Shown one piece after another: positions 17,752-25,438 of a stretch of 64,000 nucleotides of DNA. A program made the position numbers and the translations under genes. Numbering within the stretch: the stretch's first letter is position 1; every line of letters starts with the position of its first letter. Source of the stretch: CANMXU01 sp052030545 (lineage in GTDB: Bacteria > Pseudomonadota > Gammaproteobacteria > Enterobacterales > Alteromonadaceae); contig NZ_JBPDIH010000002.1 of the NCBI RefSeq assembly GCF_052030545.1, positions 310,001-374,000 on the forward strand. Direction: 5' to 3'. A model generated the notes under the pieces. That model saw nothing but the letters and a program-made list of their open reading frames with translations. It was not told the DNA's origin and did no database searches.

Positions 17752-19110
17752 ATGAATTCAATCCTAGTAGCAAGCGATCAAGGCACCCCACTACACATTT
17801 TAAAAACGAGTGAGTATCAAAACTGGTTATCACAGCAAGATACGTTTACCCAAAAATGGCTTGAACAAACTCGCTATAGCGGTGAAGGGCTTAGTTTAAT
17901 TCCAAATAACTCAGGTGAATTGTCTCAAGTGCTTTTTATTGCCAAGCAACCAGAGCATTACTTTGCTTGTGGCGATTTAAGTGCCCAATTACCAAAGGGA
18001 CAATATCAATTGCATTGTGATGCAGCTGAGCAAAAAGCCATTGCGTTTGCATGGGCTGTTGGTTCATATCAGTTTGATCGCTACAAAAAAAGCAATAAGG
18101 AAATAGCTACATTAGCCATTAATAATGAAGACATTGTTAGCGAAGCTATTATTCAAGCGCAAGCGACCGCTTTAGTAAGAGACATGGTCAATACTCCTGC
18201 AGCAGATATGATGCCTGAAAACATTGCCGCATGCGCATTTGGCCTTACCGAACAGTTTGGCGGAAAGGTAGAACAAATTATTGGTAATGATCTTTTAGAT
18301 AAAAATTATCCAACCATTCATGCCGTCGGCCGTGCGAGTTTACATAAACCACGTTTAATTGATTTAACTTGGGGTGACGAAAGTCATCTTAGAGTGACCT
18401 TAGTGGGTAAAGGCGTTTGTTTCGACAGTGGAGGGTTAGATCTTAAACCCGCTGCGGGCATGCGTTTTATGAAAAAAGACATGGGCGGATCAGCCCACGT
18501 ACTTGGTCTAGCGCATTTAATTATGGCCAATAATTTACCGATAAATTTACGTGTATTAATTCCAGCGGTTGAAAACGCCGTTTCAAGCAATGCATTACGT
18601 CCTGGTGATGTCATAAAAACACGCAAAGGCATTACCGTAGAAATTGACAATACTGACGCAGAAGGTCGCTTAGTATTATGTGATGCATTAGCCGAAGCAG
18701 AAAACGACAACCCTGAATTACTTATTGATTTTGCCACCTTAACGGGTGCGATGCGTGTTGCATTAGGTACTGAGTTACCGGGCTTTTTCTCAACGAACAG
18801 TGAAATAGCTGCGCAAATTACCTTAGCTGGTGAAAAAATAAATGATCCCGTATGGCGCATGCCACTTTATAGTCCTTACAAAGACTTATTAAAGAGCAAT
18901 GTTGCCGATATGACCAACTGCGCAACGGTACCGCAAGGTGGTGCGATTACTGCCGCCTTATATTTACAAGAGTTTGTCAATCCTGACACCAACTGGCTGC
19001 ACTTTGATGTAATGGCATGGAATACCCGAGCATTGACAGGTCGCCCAATTGGTGGCGAAGCGTTTGGTATACGTGCGGTATATGCATACTTAGCTGCGCA
19101 ATATAAATAA
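17752..19110 (+). CDS. Leucyl aminopeptidase family protein (peptidase M17)
   Basis: A cytoplasmic two-metal aminopeptidase that removes N-terminal residues from peptides. The catalytic domain is complete: VGKGVCFDSGGLDLK (metal and catalytic Lys), KDMGGSA, and the M17 signature NTDAEGRLVL near residue 300 of this start. The frame opens at a TTG (17656), but the ATG at 17752 has an AAGG site 7 bp upstream and gives 452 residues with a normal N-terminal domain, so I use it. It resembles the shorter M17 enzymes more than classical PepA, which also binds DNA; that role should not be assumed. Confidence 0.85.
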   Translation: MNSILVASDQGTPLHILKTSEYQNWLSQQDTFTQKWLEQTRYSGEGLSLIPNNSGELSQVLFIAKQPEHYFACGDLSAQLPKGQYQLHCDAAEQKAIAFAWAVGSYQFDRYKKSNKEIATLAINNEDIVSEAIIQAQATALVRDMVNTPAADMMPENIAACAFGLTEQFGGKVEQIIGNDLLDKNYPTIHAVGRASLHKPRLIDLTWGDESHLRVTLVGKGVCFDSGGLDLKPAAGMRFMKKDMGGSAHVLGLAHLIMANNLPINLRVLIPAVENAVSSNALRPGDVIKTRKGITVEIDNTDAEGRLVLCDALAEAENDNPELLIDFATLTGAMRVALGTELPGFFSTNSEIAAQITLAGEKINDPVWRMPLYSPYKDLLKSNVADMTNCATVPQGGAITAALYLQEFVNPDTNWLHFDVMAWNTRALTGRPIGGEAFGIRAVYAYLAAQYK

Positions 19111-19150
19111 GAAAATTAGATAAACCAATATAGATCACATTCCCAATACC

Positions 19151-19182
19151 AAGCCTAGCGTGATCATCCGCTAGGCTTTTTT
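19151..19182 (+). terminator. Rho-independent terminator after the aminopeptidase gene
   Basis: A perfect 10-bp stem (AAGCCTAGCG / CGCTAGGCTT) with an 8-nt loop is followed by a run of T. It begins 40 bp after the stop codon of the M17 peptidase gene. Confidence 0.88.
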
Positions 19183-19351
19183 ATGAATAAAAAAGCACCG
19201 CCGCACAAACAGCGCATCACAAGAAAAGCGCACTACAAACAACGCACCATAAACAAGCAAAACATCACCACGACTCACCAAAAAGGTGCAGTAAATTCCC
19301 CTTTATAGAACATGCAATATATAGAGCATTGTTATATAAGATAAAATAAAA

Positions 19352-19366
19352 TGGCTTATTTTGTGC
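19352..19366 (+). promoter_or_regulatory. Sigma54 (RpoN)-like promoter of amt
   Basis: TGGC at 19352-19355 and TGC at 19364-19366 place GG and GC exactly 10 nt apart, the fixed -24/-12 spacing of sigma54 promoters. The match to TGGCACN5TTGC is 8 of 10 defined positions or slightly fewer. The predicted start lies about 145 bp before the amt ATG. Sigma54/NtrC control of ammonium transporters is well established; here it is inferred. Confidence 0.5.
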
Positions 19367-19523
19367 ATTGCTTATTGCCGAGTAAAAGCTCAATCAGAAT
19401 TACGCACCAAATATGTGATGATTTTTTATTCTAGGTAAAGAAAACCAATTAATTTGCTCTACCTTGCACTGAAAAAGTCGATATTGGCTGCCTATTACAA
19501 ATAAAAAGCTTTGGAAAATACCT

Positions 19524-20816
19524 ATGTTAAAAATACTTATTAGTTTGCTGTTAGTGTTACCTTCATTAGCATTTGCAGACGATGGCCAACTTAATGGCGC
19601 GAACACTGCATGGATCCTAACGTCAACAGCATTAGTATTACTAATGACTTTACCTGGTCTGGCACTTTTTTATGGTGGCTTAGTTAGAAAGAAAAACGTG
19701 CTATCGATTTTAATGCAATGTTTTGCCATCGCATCAATTGCTTCTATTTTATGGTTAGTTGTCGGCTACAGCTTAGCCTTTGGTGGTGGCAACGCCTTTA
19801 TTGGTGATTTTAGTAAGATGATGATGAATGGCATCAATAAAGATTCATTATCAGGCGATATTCCAGAAAGCTTATTTATGCTGTTTCAAATGACCTTTGC
19901 CGTGATCACTCCTGCACTGATTATTGGTGGCTTTGCTGAGCGTATGAAATTTTCAGCGGTATTGTTATTTAGTAGCTTTTGGTTATTAGCGGTTTATGCA
20001 CCAATTACCCACTGGGTTTGGGGCGGCGGCTGGTTAGCTCAAATGGGTGTTTACGATTTTGCAGGTGGTATTGTTGTACATATTACCGCCGGTACAGCAG
20101 CACTTGTTGCCGCTATGGTATTAGGGCCGCGCAGAGGTTTCCCTAAAACACCTATGCTACCTCACAACTTAACAATGACAGTAACTGGTGCAGGTATGTT
20201 ATGGGTTGGCTGGTTCGGTTTTAATGGTGGTAGCGCGTTAGCTGCTACAGGTGATGCATCAATGGCAATGTTAGTTACCCATATTTCTGCCGCTGCAGGT
20301 ACATTAACTTGGGCAGCGATTGAGTGGAAAAAATTTGGTAAGGCGAGTGTGTTAGGCGCGGTAACAGGTATGGTAGCAGGCTTAGGTACTATTACCCCAG
20401 CTTCAGGTTTTGTTGGCCCAGGCGGTGCATTAATTATTGGTATTTCAGCAGGTATTGTTTGTTTCTACGCGACTGTTTATATCAAACAAAAACTTAAAAT
20501 TGATGATTCATTAGATGTATTTCCAGTGCATGGTGTAGGCGGTATTTTAGGTACATTTTTAGCCGGTATTTTTTCTGCAACAAGTTTAGGTGTCTTTAGC
20601 GGTTTCGGTTTTGCAGACGGCATAGCAACTATGGGTGAACAAGTATTTGTTCAAATGGTTGGTATTGTTTCGACTTTGGTTTATACCGCAATCGTTACCT
20701 TCATCCTATTAAAAATTGTTGGCTTAATGACGGGTGGACTGCGTGTAGAAGAAGAGCACGAAGTAAACGGCTTAGACCAAGTTGAACATGAAGAGTCAGG
20801 TTACAACCTAAGCTAG
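19524..20816 (+). CDS. amt: Ammonium transporter, Amt family
   Basis: Trimeric inner membrane channel for ammonium uptake. The 430-residue protein starts with a cleavable signal-like segment (about 1-19, ending AFADD), then NTAWILTSTALVLLMTLPGLALFYGG, the GFAERMKF segment, ITHWVWGGGWL, DFAGGIVVHITAG (the Amt signature) and, in the last third, VFPVHGVGGILGTF. The twin conserved His of the pore (VVHITAG and PVHGVGG) are present. No glnK gene, the usual PII partner, is adjacent. A sigma54-like promoter upstream suggests nitrogen control. Confidence 0.94.
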   Translation: MLKILISLLLVLPSLAFADDGQLNGANTAWILTSTALVLLMTLPGLALFYGGLVRKKNVLSILMQCFAIASIASILWLVVGYSLAFGGGNAFIGDFSKMMMNGINKDSLSGDIPESLFMLFQMTFAVITPALIIGGFAERMKFSAVLLFSSFWLLAVYAPITHWVWGGGWLAQMGVYDFAGGIVVHITAGTAALVAAMVLGPRRGFPKTPMLPHNLTMTVTGAGMLWVGWFGFNGGSALAATGDASMAMLVTHISAAAGTLTWAAIEWKKFGKASVLGAVTGMVAGLGTITPASGFVGPGGALIIGISAGIVCFYATVYIKQKLKIDDSLDVFPVHGVGGILGTFLAGIFSATSLGVFSGFGFADGIATMGEQVFVQMVGIVSTLVYTAIVTFILLKIVGLMTGGLRVEEEHEVNGLDQVEHEESGYNLS

Positions 20817-20838
20817 TCATTGCTCATATAACTTTGAA

Positions 20839-20864
20839 TAAAAAAGGCCTAACGGCCTTTTTTA
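20839..20864 (+). terminator. Rho-independent terminator after amt
   Basis: AAAAAGGCC and GGCCTTTTTT flank a 5-nt spacer, forming a GC-core hairpin with a T run, about 22 bp after the amt stop codon. The segment from 20865 to 21059 shows nothing recognisable. Confidence 0.85.
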
Positions 20865-21059
20865 TTGCGCAATTTTAGCGAGCCTTAACTAAAGTGAATG
20901 ATGATCAGCTCAGTAGCAGTTCAATATAAACAGGGCCTTCAAAATAAGTAAACTAACCAAGCAAACAAGGAACTAACGGTCATATTCAAAGTTGTTACTA
21001 TCAATCCCTTGCCTTTTACAGCAAGATAATAATACCTACAAGCTAACCATTAGAGACCC

Positions 21060-21081
21060 AAAAAGGCCCGTAGGCCTTTTT
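21060..21081 (-). terminator. Terminator after the chemoreceptor gene
   Basis: A symmetric hairpin AAAAAGGCC-cgta-GGCCTTTTT, 25 bp past the stop codon of the minus-strand chemoreceptor gene. The T run works in either direction, so it can also back up the amt terminator. Confidence 0.82.
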
Positions 21082-21105
21082 AAATTATAGCTTGATTAAA
21101 CCCGC

Positions 21106-23091
21106 TTAGATTTTAAATGTACTAGCAACATTTTGCAGTGTTGCTGCTAATTGCGCTTGTTCATTTGCTGTTGCCGTAATTTGGTTAGCGCCAACTGTTG
21201 TTTCTGTCGATTTTGCTTCAACATTAACCACATTCTGCGCGACATCTTGAGTCACCATTGCTTGCTCTTCTACAGCCGTTGCCACTTGTTCCGTTACGGC
21301 AAAAATTTCGCTGACGGAATCGGTAATATGCGCTAATGTTTGCTCAACATCTTTTGAATTTTCAACGGCAGCATCAGCCATTTTTTGACTATTTTCAATA
21401 ACACTAAAAGCTGCGTTGGCGTCACTTTGCAAGGTACTAATAAAGTTTTCAATTTCACTGGTAGAATCTTGTGTGCGTTGTGCTAATGTTCTTACTTCAT
21501 CGGCTACTACCGCAAAACCTCGACCTTGTTCTCCGGCACGAGCGGCTTCAATTGCTGCATTTAGCGCAAGCAAATTAGTTTGCTCCGCAACCGACTTTAT
21601 TACATCAACCACATTAGTAATGTTATTACTACTGGTGTGTAAATTGGTGATACGCTCAGCGATATTGGTAATTTCCGCGGCTAAATCTTCAATAGAATGA
21701 TAAGACTTTTGCACGACCGTTCGCGCATCTTGTGTTTTGCCGTCAGCATCTTTAGCTGCATCCGCAGCAGATTGGGTATTACCAGCCACTTCTTTCACGG
21801 TAATTGATAACTCTTCAATGGCTGTTGCAATTAAACCAATTTCAGATTGCTGTTCAGTTAAAGAGCTTGAGTTATGTAAACAGGTTTGCGACGTTTCTTC
21901 TGCCGAGGCTGCAAGCGTTGCACTTGAACTCGCCATCTCTTCCATAGCAGCAGTAAATTTTTCCAAGGTTAAATTCAAAGCGATACCTATTTGTCCTAGT
22001 TCACTTTTACCCACATAGGTGGCTCTTACGGTCAAATCATTATTATCACGAACCTTTGCCATAACATTGGTTAAATCTTTTACTTCGCGATGCAACTTTT
22101 TAACGATGTAGCCACTTAACATCAGTGCAACAAGTACAATCACGATACTGGTAAGAATATTAATAAGCATCGAATTAAAAGCCTTAGCTTGAATAGCTTC
22201 AGCTTGTGAAAGCAGTGAATCACTAATAAAGTTTTCAATCGCTTTTAATTGTCCAATACGTTTGGTTGATTGCGCAAACCAATGTTCGGCATCAACACCA
22301 AATTGACCGGTTGTCGCTTTTTGTTGTGAAATACTTCTTAACTTTCTCACCTCAGCAACAGCTGGATGATTCATACTTTGCTGATAAAATTGTGTATTTT
22401 CGTTAGAAGCAAAAGCGTTAAACTGATTGAAATAGGTATGTTGCTCTGACGCTAAGGTTACCGCTTTAACAAACATACCACTGCCAAAGGCATCTTTTGC
22501 AAACGTATTGCTCAATACCGCACGTTCAATTCCGGCACGCTCTTTACCTTGAATAAAGCTATAATAAGCGCCGATAGCTTGGCTTAGTGTTGCATTGGTA
22601 CTGTACTTGGAAATAATGGTAGAAAGGCTTAATAAATCAGCGTTGGTATTGGTGTAATAACCTAACGCCTCTTTCAGCGAGATCGTTTGATTGTCAACAC
22701 GAGAACGAATGCTTTCGAGTTGGGCAAGCTTTTGATTAATTTTATTGTGTAGGTTTTGGATCTGCTTATTTTCAAACGGGTTGTCTTGCCAAAACTGCGT
22801 GCGTTTCGCCGCCCTTTCTAGGGTTAACTTACGCTGACCTTTAAGCTTATCGGAAAATTTGGTGCCTTTAGAACCCAAATATCCGGCGGTCATGCCCCGC
22901 TCTTTTTGCAATTCATGCACTAAATTACTGTAAACACCGGATAACTTTATTTGCTGGCTAAGCGCCTTCATTTCATTGTTAGTTTGTATGCTAGTAATGA
23001 TTGAGGTGAGACTGCTCCATAAGAATCCAAGTAGCGGTATTAAAAGAAGAATAAGAATTTTTTTTCTAAACGACAAGTCCGAGAGGTGCAT
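21106..23091 (-). CDS. Methyl-accepting chemotaxis protein with NIT sensor domain
   Basis: A transmembrane chemoreceptor. After a first membrane helix (about residues 12-32) comes a long periplasmic helical region with ELQKERGMTAGYLGS and QGKERAGIERA, the repeated signature of the NIT domain associated with nitrate/nitrite sensing. A second membrane helix, a HAMP domain (VKDLTNVMAKVRDNNDLTVRA) and a cytoplasmic signalling domain with the hairpin tip EQTNLLALNAAIEAARAGEQ follow. I use the ATG at 23091; an upstream start at 23133 would add a 14-residue charged leader before the first helix. Convergent with amt, so nitrogen sensing is plausible but inferred. No CheW-binding C-terminal tether was seen. 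Confidence 0.9.
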   Translation of the reverse strand: MHLSDLSFRKKILILLLIPLLGFLWSSLTSIITSIQTNNEMKALSQQIKLSGVYSNLVHELQKERGMTAGYLGSKGTKFSDKLKGQRKLTLERAAKRTQFWQDNPFENKQIQNLHNKINQKLAQLESIRSRVDNQTISLKEALGYYTNTNADLLSLSTIISKYSTNATLSQAIGAYYSFIQGKERAGIERAVLSNTFAKDAFGSGMFVKAVTLASEQHTYFNQFNAFASNENTQFYQQSMNHPAVAEVRKLRSISQQKATTGQFGVDAEHWFAQSTKRIGQLKAIENFISDSLLSQAEAIQAKAFNSMLINILTSIVIVLVALMLSGYIVKKLHREVKDLTNVMAKVRDNNDLTVRATYVGKSELGQIGIALNLTLEKFTAAMEEMASSSATLAASAEETSQTCLHNSSSLTEQQSEIGLIATAIEELSITVKEVAGNTQSAADAAKDADGKTQDARTVVQKSYHSIEDLAAEITNIAERITNLHTSSNNITNVVDVIKSVAEQTNLLALNAAIEAARAGEQGRGFAVVADEVRTLAQRTQDSTSEIENFISTLQSDANAAFSVIENSQKMADAAVENSKDVEQTLAHITDSVSEIFAVTEQVATAVEEQAMVTQDVAQNVVNVEAKSTETTVGANQITATANEQAQLAATLQNVASTFKI

Positions 23092-23296
23092 ATTATTTTC
23101 CAAGTCAGCAATGCGAAACACATTTGCGCACAATTACAGTTCAAAGCTAAGGACTTTTATATGGAAACGAATAATTTAAAGCCTAATAGGTTATTAAGCT
23201 AAGTTGCACGAATTAAGCCCTTAAAGTAAAAGTTAGGAATGTGTATGCTTTGTTTTAACTAAAGACAAGGCGACTACGCATAAAACCCAACTAAAC

Positions 23297-23343
23297 TATA
23301 TTGTTAACAGTAAGACTATTTATTAAAAACCATTAACAATATA
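23297..23343. repeat. Inverted repeat between chemoreceptor gene and argR
   Basis: Perfect 11-bp arms TATATTGTTAA and TTAACAATATA separated by 25 nt, just past the argR stop codon. It may act as a weak terminator for argR, but the stem is AT-rich and there is no clear T run, so the role is open. Confidence 0.4.
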
Positions 23344-23370
23344 CACAATGACTTATATCATATTTCATCA

Positions 23371-23853
23371 CTATTCTGAAACTTTTACGTCTAATAAATC
23401 AATAATAGATTGGCATATTTCTTCAATTTTTGATGCATCTACTGGCGCGATGAAAATCGTATCATCACCCGCTAATGTTCCCAAAATTCCTGACGACTCA
23501 CCTAAACTGTCTAGCATACGTGAAATTAACGGAGCGCCACCAATACCTGTTTTAACAATAATTTGCATATTATTGTGCTTAACACTCAAGACAACCGACT
23601 GAATTGCCTGCTTTGATTTAGGTACTGCAAGCTCGTCAGGCAAGATATACACTTTTTCATTATTGGTATTCCGCATTTTTACCGCGCCAAGCTTAGCAAG
23701 CAGTCGAGATACTTTTGCTTGTGGCACATCTTGAAACCCATGACCAGATAATGCTTGTGATAACTCACTTTGAGAGCCATAACACTGTTCTTTAAGCAAG
23801 GCTTTAAAAACTTGCACTAACTCAGATTCATTTTTTTTACGAATACTACTCAT
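23371..23853 (-). CDS. argR: ArgR, arginine-responsive transcriptional regulator
   Basis: Hexameric arginine-binding repressor of arginine biosynthesis and activator of catabolism. The 160-residue protein has the N-terminal winged helix (QSELSQALSGHGFQDVPQAKVSRLLAKLGAV region) and a C-terminal oligomerisation and arginine-binding domain with GxxGTLAGDDT: here GILGTLAGDDTIFIAP. Length fits the family. In many gammaproteobacteria argR is next to mdh; here the divergent neighbour is a solute-binding protein instead. No clear ARG box pair was found in the 216-bp upstream region. Confidence 0.93.
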   Translation of the reverse strand: MSSIRKKNESELVQVFKALLKEQCYGSQSELSQALSGHGFQDVPQAKVSRLLAKLGAVKMRNTNNEKVYILPDELAVPKSKQAIQSVVLSVKHNNMQIIVKTGIGGAPLISRMLDSLGESSGILGTLAGDDTIFIAPVDASKIEEICQSIIDLLDVKVSE

Positions 23854-24069
23854 AAGGGCCTCAATAAGAAGTTACATAGGTAACGATACTGTTTTAGCTA
23901 TCATAACAGTAAATTTTGTTTTAACGTTTAATTATCCAACTTTGTATTATAATTATTTAGATGATAAGTTTCATCTATGAAATAAGCAGTTATCAAATAA
24001 TTATCCGCAATATGTTTGGTAAAGCTAAGTAAAATTAGCGAGTAAGCATTTACAAATTAGGAAGCGCCA

Positions 24070-24861
24070 ATGTCTTTACCCGATAGCTTTAAGTTTATTC
24101 TGCTTTTTTTGGTACTTCTTTCGAGTCAAACAATCTACGCAAAAAATATTACTATCGCCTTAGGTAACTTCGAACCTATGTTTGCCCACGAAAATCAACC
24201 GTCGCTTTTTAAAGATATCATTGACGGCGTTTTTCAATACTTACCACAGTATAAAGTTAACTATCGTTACATGGTTTCAAATGCACGTTTAACCGTAGAG
24301 CTTAACCAAAAAAGCGTTGAGGGTGCTGCCAATGTCTTTAGCGCTGAAGAAATTAATGGCTGCTTAACAGACCCGGTATTTCGGTTCACTGATGTGGCGA
24401 TAACCCTTAGAAAAAACAATCATAGAATAAGCTCAGTTAAAGAACTAAAAGACAAGTCAATCGTCAGTTATCAGCGTGCCGAACACTTATTGGGCAGGGA
24501 ATTTAGTCAATTGGTACAAGCTAATCAATATTATCAAGAAGTTGCGCGCCCTGAAGAGCAAGCGAAATTATTAACATCAGAATTAGTCGATGTCAGTATT
24601 GGCGATATTTATATTTTTCTACATAGCTTAAAAGCATGGCAAAAAGATAATTACCAACCTAACTCATTAAAAGTGCACGCTATATTTCCACCCGTTTATT
24701 CAAGCATCGGCTTTAATGAGTTGTCTCTATGTGAAGACTTTAATCTCGCTTTAACAAAATATAAAAATAGCGGCCAGTACCAAAAAACCTATAACCGCTT
24801 TTTAGAAAGTTTAGGGTTAAAGAAAGAGTTGCTTGAGCTTAACTCAGACAAGCATCACTAA
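24070..24861 (+). CDS. Periplasmic solute-binding protein family 3-like
   Basis: A 263-residue protein with a signal peptide (about 1-24, cleavage after QTIYA) and the fold features of extracellular family 3 solute-binding proteins: ITIALGNFEPMF at the start of the mature part, a central VKELKDKSIVSYQRAEHLLG segment and NxGQYQKTYNRFLESL at the end. No permease or ATPase gene is nearby, so it may be an orphan binding or sensing protein of the type common in Alteromonadales. Ligand unknown. A clear AGGAAG site precedes the ATG. It is divergent from argR. Confidence 0.7.
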   Translation: MSLPDSFKFILLFLVLLSSQTIYAKNITIALGNFEPMFAHENQPSLFKDIIDGVFQYLPQYKVNYRYMVSNARLTVELNQKSVEGAANVFSAEEINGCLTDPVFRFTDVAITLRKNNHRISSVKELKDKSIVSYQRAEHLLGREFSQLVQANQYYQEVARPEEQAKLLTSELVDVSIGDIYIFLHSLKAWQKDNYQPNSLKVHAIFPPVYSSIGFNELSLCEDFNLALTKYKNSGQYQKTYNRFLESLGLKKELLELNSDKHH

Positions 24862-24891
24862 TAGCAACTGCAGATTATTTTTCAATTAAAC

Positions 24892-25356
24892 TTATTGAGC
24901 AACAAGCTGGTTAAACGTTAATAATACCTGCTGATTTTCGCCAAGTAACAACAACTGACCTGACGAAATTTTATATGTATTGACTTGGCTTAACGCTTTC
25001 AAAAAATCCATTTCTAAATTTGCGTGGCCTTGACATAGCATCTTAGTGGACGCTAATGGGGCAAACTCTAGCGTTTGACCATCAATGATATACCCACCAA
25101 AAAAACGATTACACCCAGAGTTACCTGATACGGTATTTTTTTGCTCATCAAAATTAATACTAGGCTTAGGCCACTGTTTTTGATAACTGACAGTTTCATT
25201 ATTCATTGCCACAAGTTGCCAAGTTTTACCAAAAAGCGCGCCAGTTTCTACATAGTTATTGGCTTGGTTATTTGCCTGTGCTACATCCGCTGTTTGGGTG
25301 CATGCAGAAACCACAAAGGCACAAACAATGAGTACAATTTTTTTAAGACTAAACAT
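24892..25356 (-). CDS. META domain lipoprotein (HslJ-like)
   Basis: A 154-residue probable outer membrane lipoprotein: the signal segment ends in a VVSAC lipobox, with Cys at about residue 19. The mature part is one META domain (FGKTWQLVAMNN...PSINFDEQKNTVSGNSGCNRFFGGY...LEFAPLASTKMLC, shown here only in fragments). The domain occurs in HslJ and related envelope proteins; in E. coli HslJ is linked to novobiocin resistance, but the biochemical role is unclear. Two Cys in the domain (GCN and MLC) could form a disulfide. It runs convergently to the solute-binding protein gene. Confidence 0.8.
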   Translation of the reverse strand: MFSLKKIVLIVCAFVVSACTQTADVAQANNQANNYVETGALFGKTWQLVAMNNETVSYQKQWPKPSINFDEQKNTVSGNSGCNRFFGGYIIDGQTLEFAPLASTKMLCQGHANLEMDFLKALSQVNTYKISSGQLLLLGENQQVLLTFNQLVAQ

Positions 25357-25397
25357 AATATCCTCGATAACTAGGTGCTATGTGAATAAGATAAGCT

Positions 25398-25424
25398 AAG
25401 TGACTATGTTTATCATAGTCACTT
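25398..25424. terminator. Hairpin between feoB and the META lipoprotein gene
   Basis: A perfect 11-bp inverted repeat (AAGTGACTATG / CATAGTCACTT) with a 5-nt loop, 15 bp beyond the feoB stop. The following minus-strand sequence is only moderately T-rich, so it is a probable but not strong terminator for feoAB. Confidence 0.55.
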
Positions 25425-25438
25425 ATTGTCAGAAAAGG

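Larger units (their letters stand above)
19111..19523. other. Intergenic region between aminopeptidase and amt
   Basis: This 413-bp gap holds the aminopeptidase terminator (19151-19182) and a sigma54-like promoter (19352-19366). Between them is a C/A-rich stretch with repeated GCGC/GCAC motifs but no convincing reading frame or RNA gene. A single NtrC-like half site (GGTGCA, about 19285-19290) can be seen but not a full palindrome. Confidence 0.6.

Noticed and set aside
18384..18860. 158-codon minus-strand ORF inside the M17 aminopeptidase
   Set aside because: Antisense to the catalytic domain; the plus-strand frame carries all family motifs.
19111..19523. Hidden gene or RNA in the C/A-rich stretch before amt
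   Set aside because: Short frames lack ribosome binding sites, and no stable structure other than the aminopeptidase terminator was found.
23854..24069. ARG boxes upstream of argR
   Set aside because: AT-rich sequence gives only weak half-site resemblance; no pair with correct spacing could be supported.
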